64,000 nucleotides of DNA from Pantoea alhagi (GTDB lineage Bacteria; Pseudomonadota; Gammaproteobacteria; Enterobacterales; Enterobacteriaceae): contig NZ_CP019706.1 in assembly GCF_002101395.1 (NCBI RefSeq), positions 3,286,001 to 3,350,000 on the forward strand, given 5' to 3'. Both the position numbers and the translations under genes were made by a program. The notes below the pieces were generated by a model, which was not told where the DNA came from, made no database searches, and worked only from the letters and a program-made list of their open reading frames with translations. How positions within the stretch are numbered: position 1 is the stretch's first letter; the number at the start of each line of letters is the position of its first letter. Shown here in pieces: positions 7,757-16,943 of this stretch.

Positions 7757-7977
7757 GGGCGTAACCTGTAAATAATGATGGCGTTAAGTGTAACCTGAGG
7801 CGACGCAGCTGTCAGGCGATCGCCATCTAACCGCCGCAAAGTTACCCACTGCCCGGGCGGGGTGGGGAAAAATGTTCTTAATCACCTGCATTAACCCGAC
7901 TGATGCGCAAGTTTCTTGCGCTGGCGGGGTGAAAAATTATAACGTAGCCGCCATCAAATGAAGGTTAGGGAGCCAGA

Positions 7978-8457
7978 ATGAAAAAGTGGATGCTGTTGGG
8001 CGCGCTGGCGCTGACGGGCTGTGCGCAGATTGATCAATATCAGCAGGCGGTAAAAACACCGGCTCCGGCCAATCTGCAGGGTTACTGGCAAACTACCGGG
8101 CCGCAGCGCGGGCTGATTAGCGATCGGGCGATGGGTAGCCTGATCATTACTGCCGAAGGCGATACGCTGGACTGCCGCCAGTGGCAGCGCGTGATAGCCA
8201 AGCCTGGTAAGCTGACGCTGCTAAACGGAGAATACGTTAACGTGAATAAGCAGCTGCGCGTAATGCCGCTGGCACTGGAAGGCAATGAACTGCATTACGA
8301 CAAGCTGACGCTGAAAAAAGTAGAGCAGCCGACGATTGAATGCCAGCAGGCGCTGGAGCAGGTGGCGTTACAGCCGGATGCCGCGGTTATTCAGAATATC
8401 GAGCCGCACAATATGCGCGCCGTTTTCGCGACGCAACCCGCCGCAGGCCAGCCGTAG
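7978..8457 (+). CDS. yedD: Lipoprotein YedD
   Basis: A 159-residue lipoprotein with a signal peptide ending LTGC (Cys15 lipidated). The mature part NLQGYWQTTGPQRGLIS...GSLIITAEGDTLDCRQWQRVIAKPGKLTLL is closely similar to E. coli YedD, also found beside fliT. Function is not established; it is an outer-membrane lipoprotein expected to face the periplasm. The C-terminal tail of about 20 residues beyond the usual 137 is Ala/Gln/Pro-rich. AGGGAG 5 bases upstream supports ATG 7978. It is convergent with fliT, with a hairpin between. Confidence 0.88.
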   Translation: MKKWMLLGALALTGCAQIDQYQQAVKTPAPANLQGYWQTTGPQRGLISDRAMGSLIITAEGDTLDCRQWQRVIAKPGKLTLLNGEYVNVNKQLRVMPLALEGNELHYDKLTLKKVEQPTIECQQALEQVALQPDAAVIQNIEPHNMRAVFATQPAAGQP

Positions 8458-8462
8458 CCAAC

Positions 8463-8490
8463 AGAAGATGACGCGCGGGCGTCATCTTCT
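8463..8490. terminator. Hairpin between convergent yedD and fliT
   Basis: An 11-bp perfect inverted repeat, AGAAGATGACG / CGTCATCTTCT, around a CGCGGG loop. It lies between two convergent genes. T runs are lacking on both sides, so efficiency is unsure. Confidence 0.6.
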
Positions 8491-8528
8491 GCATTTCGGT
8501 TATCCATGCCTTTATCCGGCGCCCCGAT

Positions 8529-8888
8529 TTACAGATCGGAAGGGTGCAGGACATTACCAGAAAAACGGCCATAGGCGGAGGTAACGTTTTTCTGCTGATT
8601 ACCCTGATTAACCATCGTGCGCAGCTCATCCATGCGGCTGACAAGCAGACTTTTAATCAGGTTTTCATTATCCAACAATTGCTTCAGCAGCGGGCGGATT
8701 TGCGTTTGCAGCGCGGCGGGCAGGGAAGTGCCGGCCATGGAAAGCGTCACGCTTTCTACCGCCTGCACATAGCCCATCTCATGGCCGATCAGCTCATCCC
8801 ATTGGCTCTGCTTCGCCAGCGCCAACATGGTATTACTAAGCATCAGCAGCTGCTGATAGCGGCGCAGCAAATCGAGGTTAGCCGACAT
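8529..8888 (-). CDS. fliT: Flagellar chaperone and FlhDC antagonist FliT
   Basis: A 119-residue all-helical protein, third gene of fliDST. FliT is the export chaperone of the filament cap FliD and, when free, binds FlhD4C2 and reduces class 2 transcription. The start MSANLDLLRRYQQLLMLSNTMLALAKQSQWDELI follows the family. Its ATG (8886-8888) comes 2 bases after the fliS stop, so translation is probably coupled. The length is like E. coli FliT (121). Class 3 expression from the fliD promoter is expected. Confidence 0.92.
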   Translation of the reverse strand: MSANLDLLRRYQQLLMLSNTMLALAKQSQWDELIGHEMGYVQAVESVTLSMAGTSLPAALQTQIRPLLKQLLDNENLIKSLLVSRMDELRTMVNQGNQQKNVTSAYGRFSGNVLHPSDL

Positions 8889-8890
8889 TA

Positions 8891-9298
8891 TCAGGCTTCC
8901 TGAGTCACGTGCGCGTTCGGCCCGATCTCTTTCCAGGCATCGGCAATATTGGTCAACAGTCTTTCCACTTCGGCAATCGCCTCAGCGTCATTATGCAGGT
9001 TGGCATGCAGCAACCTGCGAGTCATATAGTCATACAACCCATCAAGGTTCGCTGCAATTTCGCCGCCAGCTTCATGGTTCAGGCCGGCGCGCAGGCCGCC
9101 AGTGATAATGTTGATCGCTTTAGAGAGCGCCTGACCTTTGCCGGGAATGTCGCCCTGTTCCATCAAAATGACCGCTTTTTTCATCGCGCTTAGCGCGCCA
9201 TCAAATAGCAGGACCACCAGCTGATGCGGCGTGGCGCTCATCACGGCACTTTCAACGCCAACCTGGGCGTAGGCCTGGATTCCCGATTTTGCGTACAT
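8891..9298 (-). CDS. fliS: Flagellin export chaperone FliS
   Basis: A 135-residue helical protein starting MYAKSGIQAYAQVGVESAVMSATPHQLVVLLFDGAL, the classic FliS beginning. FliS binds the C-terminal D0 helix of flagellin, keeps it unfolded and delivers it to the export gate. The frame opens 7 codons earlier (ATG 9317-9319) and would overlap the fliD end, but ATG 9296-9298 has AGAGGA upstream and matches the family. It lies between fliD and fliT in one operon and serves the two flagellins encoded 1.6-2.8 kb to the right. Confidence 0.95.
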   Translation of the reverse strand: MYAKSGIQAYAQVGVESAVMSATPHQLVVLLFDGALSAMKKAVILMEQGDIPGKGQALSKAINIITGGLRAGLNHEAGGEIAANLDGLYDYMTRRLLHANLHNDAEAIAEVERLLTNIADAWKEIGPNAHVTQEA

Positions 9299-9311
9299 GT
9301 TATTCCTCTGA

Positions 9312-10718
9312 TTAGCCATTCATCGCGTTGAACTGTTGGGTCAGGTAGTTCCCGGTCTGCGTCATCGATGAAACTAAAGTACTTAAGCTGGTAAATTGCG
9401 TTTTATAGCGCGCCATGGTCGCCTCAATCTGGGCGGTGACCTGATCGTACTGATCGGACAGGCGCTTCAGCGAAGTATTGATACCGTCTTCCGCACGCTG
9501 AATTGAACCGTCAGAAGCCAATATGGACTTCAGCAGATTGCTGGCCTGGGTGGCGAAGCCGGTAGTTTTACCGTCGCCTGACAGAAAATTCACCACGCTG
9601 GTTGATTTTTCATTCAACGCTTTGTTCAGCTTATCGCTGTCTACCGTCAGCTTGCCGTTAAGATCTTGCGTCACGCCAATTTGCGACAGCAGCGAAATAT
9701 CACCGCCGGTCTGCGAAGCGGTGGACAGCGTTGAGCGCAGGCGCGTTTGAATATTACGTAGCGTGCCGTCACCCAACAGATCGCCGTTACCGGTATTCTG
9801 ACTGCCGCTGCCCTGATCCACTGCGGTATATATCGTCTGGTTAGCGATGGTGGTCTGCAGCGAGTTATAGGCGTCAACGTAGGCCTGTACTGCATCAACC
9901 ATCGGCTGATTATCTTTTTCTACCGTCAGGGTTTCCGGGTTGCCGACGTTGGTTTTCGTCAGCGTCAGGGTGACCCCTTCCGGCGCATCGGTGATGGTAT
10001 TGCTGCTGCGCGTAATCGCCACGCCGTTAAGCGTTAATTGGGCGTCTGCGGCGGCAACTTTTTCACTCATTGCGTTAGTGCTCGACGATTTATCGTAGCT
10101 AATGTACTGCGCCAGCGAGCTGTCATCGGTGGTCACCGTCATTTCATTAGCGGTGCCGGTATCGCGCGAGGTCAGCGACAGGTAATAGGTGTTATCGTCA
10201 GATTTAATGATGCTGGCGGTAACGCTGCCCTGCTGTTGGTTAATCGCATCACGAATATCCGCCAGGCTGGTTTTATCCTGAGCCAGCGTTACGGTCATCG
10301 GTTTTGACTGGCCGCTTTGCGCAATGGTAATGGTGCGCGAAGCCAGCGAGCTGTCGCCGAGATCGGTATCTTTACTGGTGGCAGATTTAGAGAGCAGTGA
10401 CTGCGCTTTAGCCAAAGTAGTCACTTCTACCGAATAGTTACCTGCCGCTGCGTCGTTAGCCAGCGCCGCGCTAAAAGCGGTATTAGTGCTGCTGACCTTG
10501 GTTGATGCGATACTGGAAGTATCCTTCAGCTTATCAGCGGCGGTTTGCAATTTTTCCAGCGACGTTTGCACGATACCCCAGGCGGTTAGCTTCGCCTTAT
10601 AGGAGGTCTGCTGGGTAGTAATCGGCGTCAGGCGTGTTTTTTCTGATGTCTCAAGGCTGTCATACAACGATTGCAGATCGAGACTGGTTCCCGCACCGAG
10701 AGAGCTAACACTTGCCAT
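9312..10718 (-). CDS. fliD: Flagellar filament cap protein FliD
   Basis: A 468-residue hook-associated protein 2. Starting at ATG 10716-10718 (AAAGGA upstream) it begins MASVSSLGAGTSLDLQSLYDSLETSEK, the FliD_N signature, and ends with the coiled FliD_C region ...LVSSMTQTGNYLTQQFNAMNG. The frame runs about 28 codons further upstream, but that part is not conserved. FliD forms the pentameric cap that folds flagellin at the filament tip. A sigma28 promoter (10756-10782) lies upstream, divergent from the fliC promoter. It leads fliDST. Confidence 0.96.
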   Translation of the reverse strand: MASVSSLGAGTSLDLQSLYDSLETSEKTRLTPITTQQTSYKAKLTAWGIVQTSLEKLQTAADKLKDTSSIASTKVSSTNTAFSAALANDAAAGNYSVEVTTLAKAQSLLSKSATSKDTDLGDSSLASRTITIAQSGQSKPMTVTLAQDKTSLADIRDAINQQQGSVTASIIKSDDNTYYLSLTSRDTGTANEMTVTTDDSSLAQYISYDKSSSTNAMSEKVAAADAQLTLNGVAITRSSNTITDAPEGVTLTLTKTNVGNPETLTVEKDNQPMVDAVQAYVDAYNSLQTTIANQTIYTAVDQGSGSQNTGNGDLLGDGTLRNIQTRLRSTLSTASQTGGDISLLSQIGVTQDLNGKLTVDSDKLNKALNEKSTSVVNFLSGDGKTTGFATQASNLLKSILASDGSIQRAEDGINTSLKRLSDQYDQVTAQIEATMARYKTQFTSLSTLVSSMTQTGNYLTQQFNAMNG

Positions 10719-10755
10719 GTTGTAATCCTTTGTTGGTTGACTATCACTGGGAAGG

Positions 10756-10782
10756 GTATCGGCAGCAGTTGAGAAAATATTA
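10756..10782 (-). promoter_or_regulatory. Sigma28 (FliA) promoter of fliDST
   Basis: On the minus strand TAATATTT (10775-10782), an 11-base spacer and GCCGATAC (10756-10763). The consensus is TAAAGTTT-N11-GCCGATAA; the matches are 6/8 and 7/8. Confidence 0.85.
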
Positions 10783-10874
10783 GCCTGAATGGAAAAAAAC
10801 AATCGGCAGATAAAAAGCCCTTCTTTATTGCACTTCCGGCTTTAACCCGTTTGCGAATTTTTCGAAAATTTTTC

Positions 10875-10901
10875 TAAAGGTTGTTTTAAGGCTGACGATA
10901 A
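10875..10901 (+). promoter_or_regulatory. Sigma28 (FliA) promoter of first flagellin gene
   Basis: TAAAGGTT (10875-10882), an 11-base spacer and GACGATAA (10894-10901), close to the FliA consensus. The resulting leader is about 60 bases and shares the segment GACGGTGATGAAGCCG with the leader of the second flagellin gene. Confidence 0.88.
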
Positions 10902-10970
10902 TGAGGGTGACGGTGATGAAGCCGTAGAACAGATGCCTGAATCTGAACCATTTTTTAAAGGAAAAACATC

Positions 10971-11867
10971 ATGGCAGTAATTAATACTAACACCCTGTCG
11001 CTGATGACTCAGAACAACCTGAGCAAATCTCAGTCTTCTCTGGGCACCGCGATTGAGCGCCTGTCTTCTGGTCTGCGTATCAACAGCGCAAAAGATGACG
11101 CAGCAGGTCAGGCGATCGCTAACCGCTTCACCTCTAACATCAACGGTCTGACCGTGGCGGCACGTAACGCTAACGACGGTATCTCTCTGGCGCAGACCGC
11201 TGAAGGCGCGCTGAGCGAAATCAACAACAACCTGCAGCGCGTACGTGACCTGACTGTTCAGGCGCAGAACAGCACCAACTCTGCCTCTGATATCGACTCC
11301 ATTCAGTCTGAAGTTAACCAGCGTATGGCTGAAATCGACCGCGTGACCAGCCAGACTGACTTTAACGGCACTAAAATCCTGGATAACGATACCGCCAAGA
11401 CATTCAGTTTCCAGGTTGGTGCTAAAGATGGCGAAACCATCAGTATCACCATGAACAGCAGCTCCGGCTGGAACATGTATAAGGCGGCCGCAACTGCAGG
11501 CGTCAGCGGCGCCAGCGTTGCAGCGGACGATCGTCAAGTCAAGGCCAGCGGCTTTGATGTACTGACAGCAGTCGGGGATGCAAACGACGCAACCAGTGGT
11601 GCATTGGCAACAATTGATAATGCCATTAAAGCCGTTGATTCTCAGCGCAGCCTGCTGGGTGCGTCTCAGAACCGTTTTGAGTCCACCATCACCAACCTGA
11701 ACAACACGGTGAACAACCTGTCTGCAGCCCGCAGCCGTATTCAGGATTCTGACTACGCAACGGAAGTGTCCAACATGTCCCGCGCGCAGATCCTGCAGCA
11801 GGCTGGCAGTTCCGTACTGGCTCAGGCCAACCAGGTTCCGCAGACCATGCTGTCCCTGCTGCGTTAA
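10971..11867 (+). CDS. fliC: Flagellin FliC, copy 1
   Basis: A 298-residue flagellin with full conserved ends: N-terminal D0/D1 (MAVINTNTLSLMTQNNLSKSQ..., SSGLRINSAKDDAAGQAIANRF) and C-terminal D1/D0 (LNNTVNNLSAARSRIQDSDYATEVSN to PQTMLSLLR). The variable centre is only about 100 residues, so this is a compact flagellin with a minimal outer domain. It has its own sigma28 promoter and terminator. The product differs from copy 2 at one residue (Met12 here, Thr12 there). AAAGGAAAA precedes the ATG. Exported by the flagellar type III system with FliS, it polymerises into the filament. Confidence 0.97.
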   Translation: MAVINTNTLSLMTQNNLSKSQSSLGTAIERLSSGLRINSAKDDAAGQAIANRFTSNINGLTVAARNANDGISLAQTAEGALSEINNNLQRVRDLTVQAQNSTNSASDIDSIQSEVNQRMAEIDRVTSQTDFNGTKILDNDTAKTFSFQVGAKDGETISITMNSSSGWNMYKAAATAGVSGASVAADDRQVKASGFDVLTAVGDANDATSGALATIDNAIKAVDSQRSLLGASQNRFESTITNLNNTVNNLSAARSRIQDSDYATEVSNMSRAQILQQAGSSVLAQANQVPQTMLSLLR

Positions 11868-11891
11868 TCGGTTACCGGTTACGCTATCAAA

Positions 11892-11919
11892 GACGCCCTC
11901 ATTATGAGGGCGTTTTTTT
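11892..11919 (+). terminator. Rho-independent terminator of flagellin copy 1
   Basis: ACGCCCTCATTATGAGGGCGT stem-loop followed by seven T. The sequence from the stop codon to the stem is the same as after copy 2. Confidence 0.92.
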
Positions 11920-11977
11920 AGCCGTTATTTGTCGCTTTACCACTATTAATTTATTTAGCGAAGCTGCAAAAAAATTC

Positions 11978-12004
11978 TAAAGTCCTGCTTAACGTTGTCG
12001 ATAA
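11978..12004 (+). promoter_or_regulatory. Sigma28 (FliA) promoter of second flagellin gene
   Basis: TAAAGTCC (11978-11985), an 11-base spacer and GTCGATAA (11997-12004), near consensus. Copy 2 can therefore be transcribed on its own. Confidence 0.88.
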
Positions 12005-12071
12005 CATTTATGACGGTGATGAAGCCGCAGGCCAAATGCCGAACCCTAATTTAACTTGAAGGATACTTATC

Positions 12072-12968
12072 ATGGCAGTTATTAATACTAACACTCTGTC
12101 GCTGACCACTCAGAACAACCTGAGCAAATCTCAGTCTTCTCTGGGCACCGCGATTGAGCGCCTCTCTTCTGGTCTGCGTATCAACAGTGCAAAAGATGAC
12201 GCAGCAGGTCAGGCAATCGCTAACCGCTTCACCTCTAACATCAACGGTCTGACCGTGGCGGCACGTAACGCTAACGACGGTATCTCTCTGGCGCAGACCG
12301 CTGAAGGCGCGCTGAGCGAAATCAACAACAACCTGCAGCGTGTACGTGACCTGACCGTTCAGGCGCAGAACAGCACCAACTCTGCCTCAGACATCGACTC
12401 CATTCAGTCTGAAGTTAACCAGCGTATGGCTGAAATCGATCGCGTGACCAGCCAGACTGACTTTAACGGCACTAAAATCCTGGATAACGATACCGCCAAG
12501 ACATTCAGTTTCCAGGTTGGTGCTAAAGATGGCGAAACCATCAGTATCACCATGAACAGCAGCTCCGGCTGGAACATGTATAAGGCGGCCGCAACTGCAG
12601 GCGTCAGCGGCGCCAGCGTTGCAGCGGACGATCGTCAAGTCAAGGCCAGCGGCTTTGATGTACTGACAGCAGTCGGGGATGCAAACGACGCAACCAGTGG
12701 TGCATTGGCAACAATTGATAATGCCATTAAAGCCGTTGATTCTCAGCGCAGCCTGCTGGGTGCGTCTCAGAACCGTTTTGAGTCCACCATCACCAACCTG
12801 AACAACACGGTGAACAACCTGTCTGCAGCCCGCAGCCGTATTCAGGATTCTGACTACGCAACGGAAGTGTCCAACATGTCCCGCGCGCAGATCCTGCAGC
12901 AGGCTGGCAGTTCCGTACTGGCGCAGGCCAACCAGGTTCCGCAGACCATGCTGTCCCTGCTGCGTTAA
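12072..12968 (+). CDS. fliC: Flagellin FliC, copy 2
   Basis: A 298-residue flagellin identical to copy 1 except Thr12 for Met12. At the DNA level about a dozen bases differ. Nearly all fall in the first 380 bases and are silent; the central and C-terminal coding part is the same base for base except one silent change near the end. This pattern points to recent gene conversion or recombination. It has its own sigma28 promoter and terminator, so both copies should be active and filaments would be practically uniform. There is no invertible promoter or repressor gene of the Salmonella hin/fljA type between or beside them. Confidence 0.97.
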   Translation: MAVINTNTLSLTTQNNLSKSQSSLGTAIERLSSGLRINSAKDDAAGQAIANRFTSNINGLTVAARNANDGISLAQTAEGALSEINNNLQRVRDLTVQAQNSTNSASDIDSIQSEVNQRMAEIDRVTSQTDFNGTKILDNDTAKTFSFQVGAKDGETISITMNSSSGWNMYKAAATAGVSGASVAADDRQVKASGFDVLTAVGDANDATSGALATIDNAIKAVDSQRSLLGASQNRFESTITNLNNTVNNLSAARSRIQDSDYATEVSNMSRAQILQQAGSSVLAQANQVPQTMLSLLR

Positions 12969-12992
12969 TCGGTTACCGGTTACGCTATCAAA

Positions 12993-13020
12993 GACGCCCT
13001 TATTACAAGGGCGTTTTTTT
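12993..13020 (+). terminator. Rho-independent terminator of flagellin copy 2
   Basis: ACGCCCTTATTACAAGGGCGT stem-loop followed by eight T, a two-base compensatory variant of the terminator after copy 1, so the pairing is kept. Confidence 0.92.
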
Positions 13021-13031
13021 TACTTCTTTCG

Positions 13032-13072
13032 TTTGACTGAGCAGTATCCTTTCATTTGACTGAGCAGTATCC
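13032..13072 (+). repeat. Short tandem direct repeat
   Basis: The 18-mer TTTGACTGAGCAGTATCC occurs at 13032-13049 and again at 13055-13072, a 23-base period. It lies between the flagellin terminator and the glycosyltransferase gene. It could be a scar of DNA slippage or a protein-binding site; nothing decides. Confidence 0.8.
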
Positions 13073-13259
13073 AGCGTTATTTTCACCTGTCTAACTTTTC
13101 CTGGTTCGGTATCTATCAGTTAAATTAATGCCCTTTTAGCGCTGATCTCGGCGCTTTGGAAAAGCACGGCCGCGGTAGATTAGCAATCAAATCTGTTTTC
13201 CTCGGGATCTCATTCTGCATCACTTTCGGGGAAAGTCACAATAGAACCTGGAAGATATT

Positions 13260-16200
13260 ATGTCGCGTATATTGATCTGCTCAAACCATTTAGAAAAGCT
13301 GCAAGGTAGTGAGTTAGTTACACTAGAGCTGGTTGAGTTTATGCTTGATCAGGGGTGGTATGTGGATGTATTCACGCATCTTTTAGGTGGCGACATTCAA
13401 AATGAGTTTGAAAGCCTTCCGAACCAGGAACGTTTACTGGTTACTGATGATGACAGTTATCCTTTTGAACAGGCTTATGACATTGTCTGGATACAGCATA
13501 CTGTCCTCAATGCCTATATGATTGAGCGACTCTGTAAAGAGGGAACTAACACCCGCTTTATCTTTAACCACATGTCGTCTTTTGCATCAATGGAAATGCC
13601 TCTGGATGCCGAGCTGGAAAATCGTCTGGCAGCAGCTGTATTAGCTGTTTCGCATGAATGCGCGGAAATGCTAGTGAAAAAGGGTATTAAAAAAGAAAAA
13701 ATTATTCTTTTCGATAATCCTGCTCCGGTAAAATTTGCCGGTACGTCAGTTGAATATAAAGAAACGCTAAAAAATGTTCTGTGTATATCTAATCATCCGC
13801 CACAAGAACTTTTTGAAGCACAGCAGATGCTGGAAAAGCAGGGCGTCCGCTGCGATATGATCGGTGCTGCAGGCAAGCAATTACGCGTATCTCCTGCGCT
13901 TATTGCCAGTTACGACGCTATTATCACTATTGGTAAATCAGTTCAATATGCTTTGGTAGCCGGTATTCCCGTTTATATTTATGATATGTATGGCGGTGAA
14001 GGCTATCTTACGGAAAGCAATTTTACCCAGTCGGCATGGCATAACTTTTCAGGGCGGGCCACCAAACAAAAACGCGAAGCAGCGAATATTTGTCAGGAAT
14101 TAATTGACGGGTTTGAGCAAGCACAGCGTTATGTACTGCAGCAGCGCTCTGAATTTATCCAACGCTGGAGCCTGACACAACAGCTTCCTGCTCTGCTGGC
14201 AGGTTTGGCGGAACCTCAGCATTATCAACTTAGTGATGAGGAATCTCGCACTTTATCCATTCATAATAAGGCGCAGCGGCAGGGGACTGCCCCTGTATGG
14301 TCATATAAAAAATGGACAGAAGCTCGTGCGCTTAGTCAGCATCGACTGGCTGCAACCGAAGCCATTCTGAGAAACAACGATGCTGCCTGTCGTATTGATA
14401 TCATCGTGATCAATGCAGGTGATGTTGCAGCTACTATGGCTTCGTTAGACAGTGTTATGGCACAGCACTATCGGGCAGATAACATCTGGGTCACCGGTCA
14501 ACATTTTGCGGAAACAACAACCTTACCGATTAACGTTATTCATCAGCAGGAAAGTTGGTGTGATGGCATAACACTGATCGCTGAAAAGAGTCAGGCTGAT
14601 TTACTATTGGTATTGCATGCCGGCGATTGCCTTTTGCCGCATAGTTTATTGAAGCTTGCGGAACACAAACTACGCTATCCTTCATCGCTAATTTTTTATT
14701 TTGATGAAGAGGCTTCTGATGCTCAGGGTGGAATAAATCCTATGCTGAAGCCTGATACAAATATTGATTTGCTACGCAGCTATCCTTATATCGGCAGGTC
14801 ATTGGCGTTTGAACGCGGTCTGCTACCGGCTGTTAACGGGTTAAACCCGGCATCTGGTGAGTTTGCACTGATTGATATGGTATGGAAAGCCATTGAGGCT
14901 GCCGGTCCGGGCTGCGTAAAACATATCGATTATATCAGCGTCAGGGCAGCTTTACCTCTGCTGCATTGGTTAAATAGCAGCAATAATAATTTATATCAAC
15001 AAGTGATTAATGAACATTTTAAACGGTTTGGCATTGCCGCAGATATCAATAGTGCACATGAAGGTTCTGCATTAAAGATTCGTTATCATCATCAGTGTAA
15101 TTATAAAGTCAGTATCATCATACCGACGAAAAATAACTATAAAACTTTACGTCAATGTATTGAGTCATTGATGGAAAAGACAGCTTATCACCATTATGAA
15201 ATTATCATCGTCGATAATGGATCAACTGATAGTGATATGGTTGAGTATTTGCAAAAATTAAAGGCACTAAATATATCTCAGTTAAGATTACTGGAATGGG
15301 ATGGCAACTTTAACTATGCAAAAATTAATAATTTTGCTGTTAACGCTGCTACAGGTGAACTGCTCCTGTTTATCAATGACGATATTGAAGCTTTTGAATC
15401 TGATTGGCTTGACGAGATGATTTCCCATGCCCTACGACCTGAAGTAGGCCTTGTAGGGGCCAGGCTCATTACCAAAACGGGTATAGTACAACATGGGGGT
15501 ATCGTGTTAGGCCTGAACGGTGTAGCAGGTACTGTTAATCAGGGGCTAAACTCTGCTTCGTCCGGTTATATGAATCGCCTGAAAGTGGCTCAAAATATGA
15601 GCGCGCTTAGTAGCGCCTGCTTAATGATAAAAAAAGAGGCATTTCTCTCTATTAATGGTTTCGATGATAAAGATTTCCCTCAACATTTTACTGAAATTGA
15701 TTTGGCTCTAAGGTTGAGCCAACAAGGTTATCTGCATGTATGGACGCCTTATGCCACGCTGTTTCAAACTAACAGAACATCCCTCTATAAAGGGGAAAAC
15801 AGAGCGAAAGCTTTCCCCAGTAAAGAGGATAAAGATCGGCTGTATCATAAATGGCTTCATCAGCTTTCCATTGACAGTGCTTATAACAAGCAATTAAGTA
15901 AGCATGTCCCTGGATTTGAGATCTCACCTTATATGGCTTCCGTGCAGGATCCATTGCCGGGAAGGCCGCTGCCAGTGATATTAGCCAATAATATTGATCG
16001 TCAAGGCTGTGGCTATTACCGTGTGATCCATCCTTATACAGCACTTGAACAACAGCTTTATATTGATGGCGGGGTAAACGATACGCTGATAGCTCTTCCT
16101 GAGATTGAGCGTTTACAGCCTGATGTAATGCTAATCCAACCGGGATTAAGAAGAGGGTTAAGTAAATATTTTGAACAGGTGAGAACTTATTCCTCAGCCA

Positions 16201-16943
16201 AAATTGTTATCGATTATGATGATTATTCGCCTAATATCCCTGTCCGTAGTATGGTCAGAAAACATATTAAACAGGATATTATTAAAGATATTCGTCGTGA
16301 TTGCGCGCAGGCTGACTGGGTTGTTGTTTCTACAGCCCCGCTGGCTGATGAGTTTTCGCGTTTTACCTCTAATATCAGGATTGCGCCAAATGGGTTACCT
16401 GTAGATATTTGGGGAGAACTGAAAAGTAATAAAAGGACTAAAAAGAAGCTGAGGGTAGGTTGGGCCGGTGGTTCTACGCATACAGGCGATCTTTCGCTTA
16501 TTAAACCTCTCATTAAAGCCTTTGAGCATGAGATTGAGTGGGTATTTATGGGCATGAAACCTGAAGGTGTTCAATGCGAATTTCATCCGGGCGTGCCAAT
16601 TGAAGTTTATCCGGAAAAATTGGCCAGCCTTGATTTAGATTTGGCCTTAGTACCGCTGGAAATTAACCAGTTTAATATATGTAAAAGTAACCTGCGTTTA
16701 CTTGAGCTGGGCGCTTGCGGCATACCCGTGATCTGTACTGATATTGAACCTTTCCGCTGCGGTTTACCTGTTACCCACGTAAATAACCGCTACGCAGAGT
16801 GGGCTGAGGCAATTAATATGCATATTCACGAAAAGGAAGCCCTTGAGCGACAAGGAGAAGAGTTAAGAAAAGCGATTCATGAGAACTGGATGCTAAGGGA
16901 CGGCTTGCTTGAAAAGTGGCGGAACGCCTGGCTGCATTTATAA
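13260..16943 (+). CDS. Large multidomain glycosyltransferase, probable flagellin glycosyltransferase
   Basis: A 1227-residue soluble protein with four apparent parts. Residues 1-330 look like a GT-B glycosyltransferase half (start RILICSNHLEKLQGSE). Residues 375-600 are a weak GT2-like fold (DLLLVLHAGDCLLPHSLLKL). Residues 614-850 are a clear GT2 (VSIIIPTKNNYKTLRQCIESL, VDNGSTDSD, metal-binding FINDDIEAFES near 706). Residues 904-1227 are a GT4-like domain (GYYRV, VGWAGGSTHTGDL, LLELGACGIPVICTD). No signal peptide or membrane helix is seen. It comes directly after the twin flagellins; large glycosyltransferases at that spot glycosylate flagellin in other Enterobacterales and in Pseudomonas syringae (Fgt1). 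The role here is inferred from position. No sigma28 promoter is obvious. Confidence 0.82.
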   Translation: MSRILICSNHLEKLQGSELVTLELVEFMLDQGWYVDVFTHLLGGDIQNEFESLPNQERLLVTDDDSYPFEQAYDIVWIQHTVLNAYMIERLCKEGTNTRFIFNHMSSFASMEMPLDAELENRLAAAVLAVSHECAEMLVKKGIKKEKIILFDNPAPVKFAGTSVEYKETLKNVLCISNHPPQELFEAQQMLEKQGVRCDMIGAAGKQLRVSPALIASYDAIITIGKSVQYALVAGIPVYIYDMYGGEGYLTESNFTQSAWHNFSGRATKQKREAANICQELIDGFEQAQRYVLQQRSEFIQRWSLTQQLPALLAGLAEPQHYQLSDEESRTLSIHNKAQRQGTAPVWSYKKWTEARALSQHRLAATEAILRNNDAACRIDIIVINAGDVAATMASLDSVMAQHYRADNIWVTGQHFAETTTLPINVIHQQESWCDGITLIAEKSQADLLLVLHAGDCLLPHSLLKLAEHKLRYPSSLIFYFDEEASDAQGGINPMLKPDTNIDLLRSYPYIGRSLAFERGLLPAVNGLNPASGEFALIDMVWKAIEAAGPGCVKHIDYISVRAALPLLHWLNSSNNNLYQQVINEHFKRFGIAADINSAHEGSALKIRYHHQCNYKVSIIIPTKNNYKTLRQCIESLMEKTAYHHYEIIIVDNGSTDSDMVEYLQKLKALNISQLRLLEWDGNFNYAKINNFAVNAATGELLLFINDDIEAFESDWLDEMISHALRPEVGLVGARLITKTGIVQHGGIVLGLNGVAGTVNQGLNSASSGYMNRLKVAQNMSALSSACLMIKKEAFLSINGFDDKDFPQHFTEIDLALRLSQQGYLHVWTPYATLFQTNRTSLYKGENRAKAFPSKEDKDRLYHKWLHQLSIDSAYNKQLSKHVPGFEISPYMASVQDPLPGRPLPVILANNIDRQGCGYYRVIHPYTALEQQLYIDGGVNDTLIALPEIERLQPDVMLIQPGLRRGLSKYFEQVRTYSSAKIVIDYDDYSPNIPVRSMVRKHIKQDIIKDIRRDCAQADWVVVSTAPLADEFSRFTSNIRIAPNGLPVDIWGELKSNKRTKKKLRVGWAGGSTHTGDLSLIKPLIKAFEHEIEWVFMGMKPEGVQCEFHPGVPIEVYPEKLASLDLDLALVPLEINQFNICKSNLRLLELGACGIPVICTDIEPFRCGLPVTHVNNRYAEWAEAINMHIHEKEALERQGEELRKAIHENWMLRDGLLEKWRNAWLHL

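Noticed and set aside
10842..11537. 231-codon antisense ORF over fliC copy 1 (and a shorter one over copy 2)
   Set aside because: A mirror frame of a strongly codon-biased gene; it is shortened in copy 2 by silent differences, showing no selection on it.
10971..13020. Flagellar phase variation system of the Hin/FljBA type
   Set aside because: No invertase gene, no inverted hix-like sites and no FljA-like repressor; both flagellin genes have fixed promoters and nearly identical products.
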